Below, piece by piece: positions 26,159 to 35,078 of a stretch of 64,000 nt of DNA. How positions within the stretch are numbered: the stretch's first letter is position 1; each line of letters opens with the position of its first letter. The notes below the pieces were generated by a model. That model was not told the DNA's origin. It did not search any database and saw nothing but the letters and a program-made list of their open reading frames with translations. The translations under genes and the position numbers were made by a program. This DNA is from JACKJK01 sp046159835 (GTDB lineage Bacteria; Pseudomonadota; Alphaproteobacteria; Rhizobiales; Tepidamorphaceae), in the NCBI RefSeq assembly GCF_046159835.1, contig NZ_JBJXCY010000002.1:1116001-1180000 (forward strand). Direction: 5' to 3'.

Positions 26159-27007
26159 ATGTCTTTTCCCGTCGCAATTGTCGTCAATTCCTTCGTGTCC
26201 AGAGGCCGCGTCGGCGGGCGCGGGCAGACGTTCGCGCTCGAACGCCTCGGCATCGAGCCGTGGTTCGTGCCGACGGTGGTCCTGCCCTTCCATCCCGGCC
26301 ACGGCACGGCGACCCGCGTCGAAACCGCTGACGCCGATTTCGCCGGCGTGGTCGACGACCTCATCGCGCGCGGGCTGGAGGGCGTCTCCACCCTGCTGAC
26401 CGGCTATCTTGGCTCCACCGCGCAAATGCCGCACCTGCTGCGGCTCATCGAGGCGGTGCGCAAGGCGAACCCGGACGTCACCATCTGCTGCGATCCGGTG
26501 ATCGGCGATGCCAACGGTCTCTACGTGAACGAGGCACTGGCGCTTTCGATCCTCGAAAACCTCGTGCCCGCCGCCGATATCCTCACGCCGAACCGGTTTG
26601 AACTCTCGTGGCTGACCGGCCACCCCGTCACCACCAACACGCAGATCCTGGAAGCGGTTGCCGCCTTGCAGGCGCCCGGCGTCCTCGTCACCTCCGCCCA
26701 CGCCATGATGCGCGGCAACATGGCCAACCTGCTCGTCAGCGGGTCGCGGGCCTGGCTGGCGGAAGCAAGCGCCATTGACCACCCGCCCCACGGCACCGGC
26801 GACCTGATGGCGGCGCTTTTTGCCGGCGGGATTGCCCATGGCATGGAGCTGGATGCCGCACTGTCGCGCGCCACCGCCGCAGTTCACGACGTGCTGGCCT
26901 TCACCGGGCCGGGGGCTGAGGAAATCGCGCTCGTTGCCGGACAGGACCGGCTGACCGGCCCCCGCGTGCCCGTCTCCCTTCGCACGCTCGCCATGGTCCG
27001 TGCATGA
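26159..27007 (+). CDS. pdxY: Pyridoxal kinase
   Basis: 282-residue ribokinase-fold enzyme that phosphorylates pyridoxal in B6 salvage. It shows the N-terminal NSFVSRGRVGGRG segment, CCDPVIGDANGLYV, ADILTPNRFELSWLTG and the anion-hole PPHGTGDLMAALFAGG with the catalytic Asp. The ATG at 26159 has GGGG five bases upstream; an in-frame TTG at 26138 is less likely. It diverges from the CoA-lyase gene and its stop overlaps a residual ATG at the junction with the next gene. Confidence 0.92.
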   Translation: MSFPVAIVVNSFVSRGRVGGRGQTFALERLGIEPWFVPTVVLPFHPGHGTATRVETADADFAGVVDDLIARGLEGVSTLLTGYLGSTAQMPHLLRLIEAVRKANPDVTICCDPVIGDANGLYVNEALALSILENLVPAADILTPNRFELSWLTGHPVTTNTQILEAVAALQAPGVLVTSAHAMMRGNMANLLVSGSRAWLAEASAIDHPPHGTGDLMAALFAGGIAHGMELDAALSRATAAVHDVLAFTGPGAEEIALVAGQDRLTGPRVPVSLRTLAMVRA

Positions 27008-27017
27008 GTGACCGGGA

Positions 27018-27761
27018 ATGAGTGACGGGCCGCGATGGGTCGCGGGCGTCGACGGCTGCCCATCGGGGTGGATCTGCGCGCTGCTGCGCATCGTGGATGG
27101 CAGGCCGGTGGATGGACAGCTGCAACTGGTAGAGGATTTCGCAGCCGTGCTGGCCCTGGAGCCCTCGCCTGAGATCATCGCCATTGACATGCCCATCGGC
27201 CTGCCCGACCGCACGACGACGGGCGGCAGGCCACCGGAACGTTCCGTGCGTCCCCTGCTTGGCCAGCGCCAGTCCAGCGTCTTCGGCATCCCGTCGCGCG
27301 CGGCCGTCTTCGCCGATGATTACGCGGGTGCCTGCCGTTTGGCGCAGGAAACGTCCGAGCCGTCCCGCAAGGTCTCCAAGCAGGCGTTTCACATCTTCCC
27401 GAAGATCCGCGAGATCGACGCGCTGATGACGCCCGCCCTGCAGGCCCGCGTCTTCGAATGCCACCCGGAGGCCGCCTTCATGCAGGCCAATGGCGGCCCC
27501 GTTCCCGTGCCGAAGAAAATCGCCGGACGCGTGAACCCGCCGGGCATCGCATGGCGCATCGCGCTGCTGGCAGAGGTCGGGCTGCCAAAATCCATGTTTG
27601 CGGGCGGGATGTCGACAACCGGCAGATACGCGATGGACGATCTCGCCGATGCCGCGGCCTGCGCGCTCACCGCATGGCGCATCCTTGGAGGCCGCGCGGT
27701 GCGCTTTCCGAAAGACCCCGTGCACGATGGGCACGGCCTCGATATGGCGATCTGGGCATGA
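27018..27761 (+). CDS. DUF429 domain protein
   Basis: 247 residues of the DUF429 family, predicted RNase H-like fold nuclease relatives of unknown role. Acidic positions fitting that fold are visible in WVAGVDGCPSGW, EIIAIDMPIGLP, FECHPEAAF and the C-terminal YAMDDLADAAACAL. The start is ATG 27018. Just upstream a second ATGAGTGAC (27004-27012) repeats the start region and overlaps the pdxY stop, but runs into a stop after five codons. It follows pdxY by ten bases and is probably co-transcribed. Confidence 0.85.
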   Translation: MSDGPRWVAGVDGCPSGWICALLRIVDGRPVDGQLQLVEDFAAVLALEPSPEIIAIDMPIGLPDRTTTGGRPPERSVRPLLGQRQSSVFGIPSRAAVFADDYAGACRLAQETSEPSRKVSKQAFHIFPKIREIDALMTPALQARVFECHPEAAFMQANGGPVPVPKKIAGRVNPPGIAWRIALLAEVGLPKSMFAGGMSTTGRYAMDDLADAAACALTAWRILGGRAVRFPKDPVHDGHGLDMAIWA

Positions 27762-27830
27762 TCGCGTTGCCTGAAACCCCGTAACGCTTTAAATCCGCGC
27801 AAGGCGACGCGCAAAGCACGAGGCACATCC

Positions 27831-28487
27831 ATGAAATCCATGCCGCAATCCCTGCTGGAGGGCTACGTCTCCTTCAAGTACGGCCGCCTGCGCACGGAAC
27901 GCGCCCGCTACCACGACCTGGCGGCGAGGGGTCAGAAGCCGGAAACGATGATTATCGGCTGCTGCGACAGCCGCGCGGCCCCGGAAACGATCTTCGATGC
28001 GATCCCCGGCGAGCTGTTCGTGGTTCGCAACGTGGCCAACCTTGTCCCGCCCTACGAACCCGACAACGAGTACCACTCGACGTCCGCTGCACTGGAATTC
28101 GCGGTGCAGGCCCTGAAGGTGAAGAACATCGTGGTGCTCGGCCATGCCCGCTGTGGCGGCATCGCGGCATCGCTGCAGGATTCCCCCGAACCGCTCTCGC
28201 CGGGCGATTTCATCGGCAAGTGGATCTCGCTCACCGAAAATGCCCGCAAGGACCTGGAAGGCCGGGACGTGCCGGCGGACAAGCGCATCGAGACCATGGA
28301 AATGATCTCGATCCAGCACTCCATCCAGAACCTGCGCTCCTTCCCCTGCATCCGCATCCAGGAAGAACGCGGCAAGATCGAACTGCACGGCGCCTATTTC
28401 GACATCGAGAGCGGCGCCCTGTCGTGGCTTGACCGGGAAACCGGCTGGTTCCGTCCCGTCGAGGTGGACCTCAAGCTGGTCGAGTAG
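27831..28487 (+). CDS. Beta-class carbonic anhydrase
   Basis: 218-residue zinc enzyme interconverting CO2 and bicarbonate. The zinc ligands are in CCDSRAAPE (with the Asp-Arg dyad) and GHARCGGI (His and Cys); GELFVVRNVANLVPP is the other signature. Starts at 27831 (MKSMPQSL) and 27840 (MPQSL) are both possible. A glycosyltransferase gene begins five bases after its stop. Confidence 0.94.
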   Translation: MKSMPQSLLEGYVSFKYGRLRTERARYHDLAARGQKPETMIIGCCDSRAAPETIFDAIPGELFVVRNVANLVPPYEPDNEYHSTSAALEFAVQALKVKNIVVLGHARCGGIAASLQDSPEPLSPGDFIGKWISLTENARKDLEGRDVPADKRIETMEMISIQHSIQNLRSFPCIRIQEERGKIELHGAYFDIESGALSWLDRETGWFRPVEVDLKLVE

Positions 28488-28491
28488 GCGC

Positions 28492-29859
28492 GTGCCGGAC
28501 CGCCCGCGCATCTGGATCGACGCCATCGGGGTGCTGTCGTGGGAAAAGCCGCGCGTCACCGGCATCCAGCGCGTCGAGGCGACCCTGCTGAGCGAGGCGC
28601 TGTCGGGCCGGCACCCGGACGTGGGCATCGCGGTCTATTCCCGCCTCAGCAACGAGTGGATGCCGCTGTCGGCCGCCTCTGTGCGTTACCTGAAGTCCTT
28701 CATCGATCTGAAGCTGACGGGGTCAGACGACACGCTGCCGGACGTGCCCTGGCGCGTCACGCTCGCGCAGCTGGCCCATTCACCAAGCAGTAAGCCGCGC
28801 TACGAACTTGCCGCGCGCATCGCGGGACGGTCGTCCGGCCTCGTCTATCAGATCACGAAAGGCGCCTTGCGCACCGGTCTATCGATCGCAAAGCCGCTCG
28901 CGCGCGCGACGGCCACGTTCGCGCGCTGGACGGGCACGTCCCGCTGCCTGCTAGAGGGGGCAAGTAACACGGTTCTGCTGTCCTATTGCGGCCCGATCAG
29001 CGTGGAGCAATCAAAGGTTCTTGCCCGGCGCAAGGCCAGGCTGTGCCATATCTTCTACGACCTCATCCCCATCGACTACGCGCATTGGTACGGCGCAATT
29101 CTGGAAGACGGATTCGAGCACTATGTGCGCACCATCGTCGCGCAGCACGAGCGCATCTTCGCGATTTCCGAGTTCAGCTGCGACAGGCTGCGCGACTGGG
29201 CCCGCGAACAGGGCTTGCGTTCACCGGACGTGGTCGCTGTCCCGCTTGGTGACATCATGGCGATGCCCGATAGCGCCGACCCACAGCCCGTCGAAATGCT
29301 GGAGGGGAAGCGGTTCGCGGTCTTCTGTTCCACCATCGAGCCGCGCAAGAACCACCTGACGCTGGTGCGCGCATGGGAAAAGCTGGCGCGGGAAAGAGGG
29401 TTGGAAGGCCTGCCGCACCTGGTCTTCGTTGGTCATTACGGCTGGCTCTACGAGGAGGCGAAGCAGGCAATCGAGGAAAGCCCCGCTGCCGCGCGCATTC
29501 ATCTCCTTGCGAACCTGCCGGACGAACAGCTCGCCTGGGCCTATCGCAACGCCATGATCGGGCTGTTTCCTTCCGTGGTCGAAGGCTGGGGCCTTGGCGT
29601 TTCGGAAAGCCTCGTGAACGGCCTGCCCGTCCTGATCTCCGATGCAGCATCGCTGAACGAGGCGGCACAGGGCCTGATGCCGGTGATCCCGGCTTGCGAC
29701 GTGGATGGATGGGCAGAAGAGATCGCCCGTCTTCTGGACGATCCGGACGCGCTGTCCGATTTGGGCACGCGCGTCGCGGACTACCGGCCAAGGCCCGGAA
29801 ACGAATATGCCGGCGAGATCCTCGCCGGCATACGTTCGTTGCAATCTGGTCCGCGCTGA
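28492..29859 (+). CDS. GT-B family 1/4 glycosyltransferase
   Basis: 455-residue GT-B fold glycosyltransferase (GT4 type), probably for an envelope or exopolysaccharide sugar. Key parts are the N-terminal IWIDAIGVLSWEKPRVTGIQ, FCSTIEPRKNHLTLVRAWEKL at the start of the nucleotide-sugar domain, and LFPSVVEGWGLGVSESLVNG with the EX7E-like donor-binding pattern. The GTG at 28492 begins five bases after the carbonic anhydrase stop and gives the family-like N-terminus. It stands alone, without other polysaccharide genes nearby, so the acceptor is unknown. Confidence 0.88.
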   Translation: MPDRPRIWIDAIGVLSWEKPRVTGIQRVEATLLSEALSGRHPDVGIAVYSRLSNEWMPLSAASVRYLKSFIDLKLTGSDDTLPDVPWRVTLAQLAHSPSSKPRYELAARIAGRSSGLVYQITKGALRTGLSIAKPLARATATFARWTGTSRCLLEGASNTVLLSYCGPISVEQSKVLARRKARLCHIFYDLIPIDYAHWYGAILEDGFEHYVRTIVAQHERIFAISEFSCDRLRDWAREQGLRSPDVVAVPLGDIMAMPDSADPQPVEMLEGKRFAVFCSTIEPRKNHLTLVRAWEKLARERGLEGLPHLVFVGHYGWLYEEAKQAIEESPAAARIHLLANLPDEQLAWAYRNAMIGLFPSVVEGWGLGVSESLVNGLPVLISDAASLNEAAQGLMPVIPACDVDGWAEEIARLLDDPDALSDLGTRVADYRPRPGNEYAGEILAGIRSLQSGPR

Positions 29860-29877
29860 GGCGGCAGACTTTTTCGC

Positions 29878-30918
29878 TCAGGCGGCCTTCTTCTGCATCA
29901 GCCCGCGATTGATGAGCGTCTCGGCGATCTGGACTGTGTTGAGCGCCGCGCCCTTGCGCAGGTTGTCGGAGACGACCCAAAGCGCCAGCCCGTTTTCAAC
30001 GGTTGCATCCTCGCGAATACGCGACACGAAGGTCGCGAAATCGCCGACACACTCGACCGGGGTGATGTATCCGCCGTCCTCGGGCTTGTCGATGACCATG
30101 AGGCCCGGTGCCTCGCGCAGGATGTCGCGAGCCTCGTCCGCCGTCACCGGCTTTTCGAACTCGATGTTCACCGCCTCGGCGTGGCCGACAAACACCGGCA
30201 CGCGCACGCAGGTCGCGGTGAGCTTGATCTTGGGATCGAGGATCTTTTTCGTCTCTGCCGTCATCTTCCACTCTTCCTTGGTGAAGCCGTCTTCCATGAA
30301 GACGTCGATGTGGGGAATGACGTTGAAGGCGATCTGCTTGGTGAACTTCTGCGGCTCCGGACCCTGCGCGACGAAGATGCCCTTCGTCTGGTTCCACAGC
30401 TCGTCAATGCCGTCCTTGCCCGCGCCGGAAACCGACTGGTAGGTCGAGCAGACGACGCGCTTGATGCCGAATGCGTCGTGCAGCGGCTTCAGCGCCACCA
30501 CCAACTGGGCGGTCGAGCAGTTGGGATTGGCAATGATGCCGCGCCTGTTTTTCTTGGCCATGTAGCCTTCGAGCACGTCGGCATTCACCTCCGGCACGAT
30601 CAGCGGCACGTCGGAATCGTAGCGGAAGAACGACGAGTTATCGATCACGATGGCGCCGGCCTTGGCGATCTTCGGGCCCCATTCCTTCGACACCGCGGAG
30701 CCGGCAGACATCAGCGCGAAGTCGACGCCCGTGAAGTCGAACTGCTCGAGGTCCTTGCACTTCAGGACCTGGTCTCCGTAGGAGATTTCCGTGCCCTGCG
30801 AGCGGCGCGATGCGAGTGCGTGGATTTCATCGGCGGGAAACTCCCGCTCGGCGAGGATGTTCAGCATTTCCCGGCCCACATTGCCGGTGGCGCCGACGAC
30901 GGCAACCTTGTAACCCAT
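29878..30918 (-). CDS. asd: Aspartate-semialdehyde dehydrogenase
   Basis: 346-residue NADPH-dependent enzyme making aspartate semialdehyde for lysine, threonine and methionine synthesis. N-terminal VAVVGATGNVGREML binds NADP; IIANPNCSTAQLVV carries the catalytic Cys (about 134), and SGAGKDGIDELW is also conserved. GGAGC six bases before the ATG is the SD. It converges with the glycosyltransferase gene, 18 bases stop to stop. Confidence 0.97.
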   Translation of the reverse strand: MGYKVAVVGATGNVGREMLNILAEREFPADEIHALASRRSQGTEISYGDQVLKCKDLEQFDFTGVDFALMSAGSAVSKEWGPKIAKAGAIVIDNSSFFRYDSDVPLIVPEVNADVLEGYMAKKNRRGIIANPNCSTAQLVVALKPLHDAFGIKRVVCSTYQSVSGAGKDGIDELWNQTKGIFVAQGPEPQKFTKQIAFNVIPHIDVFMEDGFTKEEWKMTAETKKILDPKIKLTATCVRVPVFVGHAEAVNIEFEKPVTADEARDILREAPGLMVIDKPEDGGYITPVECVGDFATFVSRIREDATVENGLALWVVSDNLRKGAALNTVQIAETLINRGLMQKKAA

Positions 30919-31185
30919 GGGTTAGCTCCAAAAATTTCGTGTTGGTCTTGAGACCCGTGATCCAACCGCCCACTTCGCGACCGCCTTGGCGGTCATGGCG
31001 CCCCTTGAACCGCGGGGCGGATTTGCGGGTGAGGGCGTTGAATCAGGCGCGCGTGGTGGCCGCGCCGGTTTTGGCCGGCGTTTTCGTCGTGACGGTGGTC
31101 TGTTTCGACGTGGCGTACATGCGCGAATTGCCCCTTTGCACCGCGCGATAAAGCGCAAAACGGGCCGAAAAGCAAGTTCGCCGGC
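30919..31185. other. Intergenic region upstream of asd
   Basis: 267 bases that should contain the asd promoter. A 25-codon minus-strand frame (31043-31120; MYATSKQTTVTTKTPAKTGA then ATTRA) has AGGGGC eight bases upstream and is Thr/Lys/Ala-rich. I cannot tell whether it is a small gene. Confidence 0.3.
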
Positions 31186-31575
31186 TTAACCCACGGGCTC
31201 TCCGAAGAACATCAGCATCCCGTCCGGGTCCTTCACGTGGAACTCGCGCATACCGTATTCCTGCTCGAAGGGCGGGCGCACACGGCCCTTGGGCAGGCGC
31301 GACAGCCGCTTGCCGAGTTCCTTCCACAGCGCGTCCACGTCCGACACCTCCACGTAGACGGCGAGATTGTCCGCCGTGACGCGCAGAACCTCCTCGTCGT
31401 CGCAGGCCTGCAAGTGGATGTAGACCGGACCGCGATGCACCACGGCGACGGAATCGTCGTCGGCGTGAAACAGCGCTGTGAAGCCGAGCGTGACGACGTA
31501 GAAATCCACCGACTGCGCCACATCGCGCACCGGGACCATGGTCGCACCGTAGTGAAAGGTCGCTTCGGAACTCAT
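31186..31575 (-). CDS. VOC (glyoxalase/bleomycin resistance) family protein
   Basis: 129 residues forming one vicinal-oxygen-chelate module pair (TMVPVRDVAQSVDFYV ... FTALFHADDDSVAVVHRG ... EYGMREFHVKDPDGMLMFF). The C-terminal EFHVKDPDG is typical of the family, which includes glyoxalases, dioxygenases and drug-binding proteins; which of these cannot be told. It lies downstream of the TetR gene on the same strand and may belong to that regulon. Confidence 0.88.
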   Translation of the reverse strand: MSSEATFHYGATMVPVRDVAQSVDFYVVTLGFTALFHADDDSVAVVHRGPVYIHLQACDDEEVLRVTADNLAVYVEVSDVDALWKELGKRLSRLPKGRVRPPFEQEYGMREFHVKDPDGMLMFFGEPVG

Positions 31576-31662
31576 GGGACGTGAATCTAGGGCCGCCGGG
31601 CGCTTTGTCTCTGCCCGTGCGGCATCGCGCCCGGATTCGATCGCGAGATGCGGTGGCTCTGC

Positions 31663-32280
31663 CTAGTGCGGCCCCGGCGCAAACAACAGCCGGATATAGG
31701 AGCGCAGAAGCAGCACTTGCTGGGCAAGAACCTTCGGCTCGCCGACCGCCTTCGACATGACGATGCCGCCCTCCACCGTGTTCGACACCATGTCGGCCAC
31801 GTCGGCGAGGTCGACATCGTCGCGGGGGGGATAGCGCTCCGCGATCTCTTCGAGCGTTGCAAGGAACCGCGCGCGCCACGACAGCACACCGTTGCGATTG
31901 AGCTCGCGCACCTGTGCGTCGAACATCCGCTCCGCGTAGCAGATCGTCGCGACGAGGCAGCCGGGATGGCCGTTGGGCATGTCGCCCAGCATCTCCGACA
32001 ACAGCTTCAGGCCGATCAGGAAGGCATGCAGCGGATCGTCATGCAGCTCGCTCGCGCGCCCGAACAGGTCGTCGAGGATCCGCGTCTCGGTATCGAGGTG
32101 CCGCTCCAGCAGGGCGCGGGCAAGCTCGTTCTTGTCCTTGAAGTGGTAGAAGAAGCCGCTCTTGGTCATGCCGGCCTCGGCGATGATCTCGTCGATCGAA
32201 GTTGCGCCGAAGCCTTTCGACAGCACCCCGGCCTCGGCAATGTCGAGCAGCCGCTCGCGTGTGCTCTCGCCCTTGCGCAT
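31663..32280 (-). CDS. TetR/AcrR family transcriptional regulator
   Basis: 205-residue repressor-type protein. The N-terminal helix-turn-helix reads GATSIDEIIAEAGMTKSGFF then YHFKDKNEL, and the C-terminal ligand domain has LGDMPNGHPGCLVATICYAE. ATG 32280 has GGGACGG upstream; an open frame extends further but overlaps the operator region. It is divergent from the homocysteine methyltransferase gene, and an imperfect palindrome 20 bases before its start is a likely self-operator. Confidence 0.92.
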   Translation of the reverse strand: MRKGESTRERLLDIAEAGVLSKGFGATSIDEIIAEAGMTKSGFFYHFKDKNELARALLERHLDTETRILDDLFGRASELHDDPLHAFLIGLKLLSEMLGDMPNGHPGCLVATICYAERMFDAQVRELNRNGVLSWRARFLATLEEIAERYPPRDDVDLADVADMVSNTVEGGIVMSKAVGEPKVLAQQVLLLRSYIRLLFAPGPH

Positions 32281-32299
32281 CGATTTCCGTCCCGAATTT

Positions 32300-32318
32300 A
32301 CCGTACCGTGAGTAAGGT
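32300..32318. promoter_or_regulatory. Candidate TetR operator
   Basis: ACCGTAC-CGTGA-GTAAGGT: 7-bp inverted half-sites (ACCGTAC / ACCTTAC, one mismatch) with a 5-base spacer, 20 bases upstream of the TetR start and in the divergent region. Size and layout fit TetR-family operators. A TTGACA at 32355-32360 could be the -35 of the plus-strand gene. Confidence 0.5.
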
Positions 32319-32472
32319 TTTTACGCCGCTTTCGCGGTCCAATCCAAGTTGCATTTGACAAGTCATTGAGATTTCAGGCGAATTTTTCCCGCACTTTCCG
32401 CACCATGTCGCCGCTACCGGTTTGCGGGCCGCATCGCCATCTTCCGTCCACCGAAAACGAAAGGATGGAAAA

Positions 32473-33444
32473 ATGGCACACGCAACACACGCCAAACACC
32501 GCAACGCCCTGCCGCAGCTTGGCGAGACCAGGCTGCTCACCGATGGCGGGCTTGAAACCACGCTGATCTTTCTCGACGGGATGGAGCTGCCCTGCTTCGC
32601 CTCGTTCGACCTGCTGCGTACGGCCAAGGGCAAGGCACACCTGGAAGCCTACTACCGCCGCTACGCCGAGCTTGCCGCTGAGAAGGGCGTGGGCTTCGTG
32701 CTCGACAGCCCCACCTGGCGCGCCAGCAGCGACTGGGGCAAGAAGCTCGGCTACAGCGCCGATGCGCTCGATGCGATCAACCGCGAGGCGATCCAGATGC
32801 TTCTGGCCCTGCGCGAGCGCTTCGAGGCACCCGGCCGACCGCATGTCGTGAGCGGCAATATCGGCCCGCGCGGTGACGGATACAGCCCGGACTTCCTGAT
32901 GACCGAGCGCGAGGCCCGCGACTACCACACGACCCAGATCCGTGCCTTTGCCGAGGAGGGCGCCGACATGGTCACTGCCATGACCATGACCCACACAGGC
33001 GAAGCCGCAGGCGTTGCGTCGGCGTCCGCGCAAGCGGGTCTGCCGGTCGCCATCTCCTTCACGGTGGAGACGGACGGCCGCCTGCCAACGGGCCAGGAAC
33101 TGGGTGAGGCGATTGCCGAGACGGACGCGCTCAGCCTCAAGGTGCCGACCTACTACATGATCAACTGCGCCCACCCGGACCATTTCCGTGACGCGGTTTC
33201 GCGCGGTGAGGACTGGACGAAGCGCATTCGCGGCGTGCGCGCCAATGCCTCGCGCATGAGCCACGCGGAACTCGACAATGCCGAGGAACTCGACGACGGC
33301 AATCCGCTGGAGTTCGGCCGCGAGCATGGCGAACTGCTGGCCCTGCTGCCCAACCTGCGGGTCTTCGGCGGCTGCTGCGGCACCGACGACAGGCACGTCA
33401 ACGCGATCGCGGACAATTGCTGCCACCATCGCAAGGCTGCCTGA
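32473..33444 (+). CDS. Homocysteine S-methyltransferase family protein
   Basis: 323-residue zinc enzyme of the MHT/BHMT family that moves a methyl group to homocysteine from donors such as S-methylmethionine or betaine; the donor is unknown here. The zinc ligands are in MINCAHPDH and the C-terminal GGCCGTDDRHV; LTDGGLETTLIFLDG begins the barrel. ATG 32473 has AAAGGA about eight bases upstream and gives a His-rich MAHATHAKH start. It ends at a strong bidirectional terminator and is divergent from a TetR gene, so expression is probably inducible. Confidence 0.9.
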   Translation: MAHATHAKHRNALPQLGETRLLTDGGLETTLIFLDGMELPCFASFDLLRTAKGKAHLEAYYRRYAELAAEKGVGFVLDSPTWRASSDWGKKLGYSADALDAINREAIQMLLALRERFEAPGRPHVVSGNIGPRGDGYSPDFLMTEREARDYHTTQIRAFAEEGADMVTAMTMTHTGEAAGVASASAQAGLPVAISFTVETDGRLPTGQELGEAIAETDALSLKVPTYYMINCAHPDHFRDAVSRGEDWTKRIRGVRANASRMSHAELDNAEELDDGNPLEFGREHGELLALLPNLRVFGGCCGTDDRHVNAIADNCCHHRKAA

Positions 33445-33469
33445 GGCACTTCAGGCACCTGAAAAAGGC

Positions 33470-33505
33470 AACGGCCGGGCCGCTTCACGCGGCCCGGCCG
33501 TTCTT
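33470..33505. terminator. Bidirectional Rho-independent terminator
   Basis: Perfect 14-bp stem AACGGCCGGGCCGC / GCGGCCCGGCCGTT with loop TTCAC (33484-33488), then CTTTG on the plus strand and an A-rich tract on the other side. It lies between the convergent homocysteine methyltransferase and leuB genes. Confidence 0.88.
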
Positions 33506-33536
33506 TGTCGGTCGTGACATTTCGCCGTGAGCGAAA

Positions 33537-34646
33537 TCAGCCGAGCTTTTCAAGCTCCGCAATGATCGTGTCGGTCATTTCCTTGGTGCCCATCGCGTTG
33601 CCGCCGTCGGCAATGTCGCCGGTGCGCGCGCCGGTGTCCAGCGCGTTGGCAATCGCCTTGTCGAGCATGTCGGCTTCCTCGATCATGTTGAACGAATAGC
33701 GCATGCACATGCCGAAACTGGCGATCATGGCGATCGGGTTGGCGGCGCCCTTGCCGGCAATGTCCGGCGCGGACCCGTGCACCGGCTCGTACAGCGAGTA
33801 GCGCTTGCCGGTCTTCTCGTCCGGGGAGCCGAGCGAGGCGGACGGCAGCATGCCGAGCGAACCCGTCAGCATGGCCGCGACATCCGACAGCAGGTCGCCG
33901 AACAGGTTGTCGGTGACGATCACGTCGAACTGCTTGGGCTGACGCACCAGCTGCATGCCGCCGGCATCGGCCAGCATGTGCTCGAGCTTCACGTCGCTGT
34001 AGCCCTCGTTGGCGTGGACGTTTGTGACGACTTCCTTCCAGAGCACCCCGGAGCGCATCACGTTGTGCTTTTCCATCGAGGTCACCTTGTTGGAGCGCGT
34101 GCGCGCCAGCTCGAAGGCGACCCGCGCGATGCGGGCGATTTCCGGCGTCGTGTAGACCTGGGTGTCGACGGCGCGCTTGTCACCGTTCTCCAGCGTCACG
34201 ATTTCCTTCGGCTCGCCGAAATAGGTGCCACCGGTCAACTCGCGCAGGATCAGGATGTCGAGACCCTGGACCAGCTCTTCCTTCAGCGCCGAGGCCTTGG
34301 CCAGCGCCGGGTAGCAGATCGCCGGGCGCAGGTTGGCGAACAGGTCGAGATCCTTGCGCAGGCGCAGGAGGCCTGCTTCCGGGCGGTGCTCGTAGGGCAC
34401 GTCGTCCCACTTCGGGCCGCCCACGGCGCCCAGCAGGATCGCGTCGGCGTCGAACGCCTTGCCGACCGTATCGTCGCTGATCGCCTTGCCGTGCGCGTCA
34501 TAGGCGCAACCGCCGACGAGATCGTTCTCGGTTTCGAACTTCGTGGTCCCCTGTTGAGAGAACCAGCCGATCACGCGCTCGGCAGCACCGCAGACTTCGG
34601 GGCCGATGCCGTCGCCCGGCAGGAGGAGGATGTTCTGGCTTGCCAT
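33537..34646 (-). CDS. leuB: 3-isopropylmalate dehydrogenase
   Basis: NAD-dependent oxidative decarboxylase of leucine synthesis. The 369 residues show LLLPGDGIGPEV at the start, LRELTGGTYFGEPKE, the Mg/substrate-binding VTDNLFGDLLSDVAAMLTGS and HGSAPDIAGKGAANP. The ATG at 34646 gives standard length; GGACCGG lies upstream. In this window leuB is on the minus strand, with leuD (plus) and leuC (minus) nearby but not contiguous. Confidence 0.97.
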   Translation of the reverse strand: MASQNILLLPGDGIGPEVCGAAERVIGWFSQQGTTKFETENDLVGGCAYDAHGKAISDDTVGKAFDADAILLGAVGGPKWDDVPYEHRPEAGLLRLRKDLDLFANLRPAICYPALAKASALKEELVQGLDILILRELTGGTYFGEPKEIVTLENGDKRAVDTQVYTTPEIARIARVAFELARTRSNKVTSMEKHNVMRSGVLWKEVVTNVHANEGYSDVKLEHMLADAGGMQLVRQPKQFDVIVTDNLFGDLLSDVAAMLTGSLGMLPSASLGSPDEKTGKRYSLYEPVHGSAPDIAGKGAANPIAMIASFGMCMRYSFNMIEEADMLDKAIANALDTGARTGDIADGGNAMGTKEMTDTIIAELEKLG

Positions 34647-34806
34647 GTCCGGTCCGTATCTTCTGTTGGAATTTCGGTGCGGATGCCTAGCCCTGCGCGG
34701 CAGGCTTGGCAAGCGCGGGCGCGCGATCAAGCTCTCTTGCCCCGCAGTTAACGCAATTGCGCACCGGTGCTTGCCGGGGCATGGCCCCCCGCCTTATCTA
34801 CCTGTC

Positions 34807-35052
34807 ATGAGCACGGACCCCAGAGACGAAAAGCGCCGGCAGGAGGCGCTCCGCGACCTCGAACGCGTCAATGAGAGCGCCGAGGTGATCGGCACCAGCG
34901 CGTTTCGGCGCGCCGCGAAGCATTTCAGCGCCGAGGATGCCACGAAGGACGACTGGGCCGAACTCTGGGGCAAGCGCATCGGCCGGGGACTTTCCCTGCT
35001 GATCGTGCTGTTCCTTATCTACCACCTCGTCACGACCTACGTTTTGCGCTGA
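34807..35052 (+). CDS. Small membrane-anchored protein, unknown function
   Basis: 81-residue protein with no family I recognise. The first ~58 residues are highly charged (Arg/Glu/Asp-rich, probably helical) and the end is one transmembrane helix (GLSLLIVLFLIYHLVTTYVL), a tail-anchored layout. ATG 34807 was chosen because upstream codons are Pro-rich non-coding-like. It precedes the zincin gene by 26 bases and the two may be co-transcribed. Confidence 0.65.
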   Translation: MSTDPRDEKRRQEALRDLERVNESAEVIGTSAFRRAAKHFSAEDATKDDWAELWGKRIGRGLSLLIVLFLIYHLVTTYVLR

Positions 35053-35078
35053 ACCGCGCACGCAACCCTCGAGGACAG

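Noticed and set aside
31043..31120. 25-codon Thr-rich minus-strand frame upstream of asd
   Set aside because: An SD-like AGGGGC is present, but the length and composition are too weak to call a gene; mentioned in the intergenic entry.
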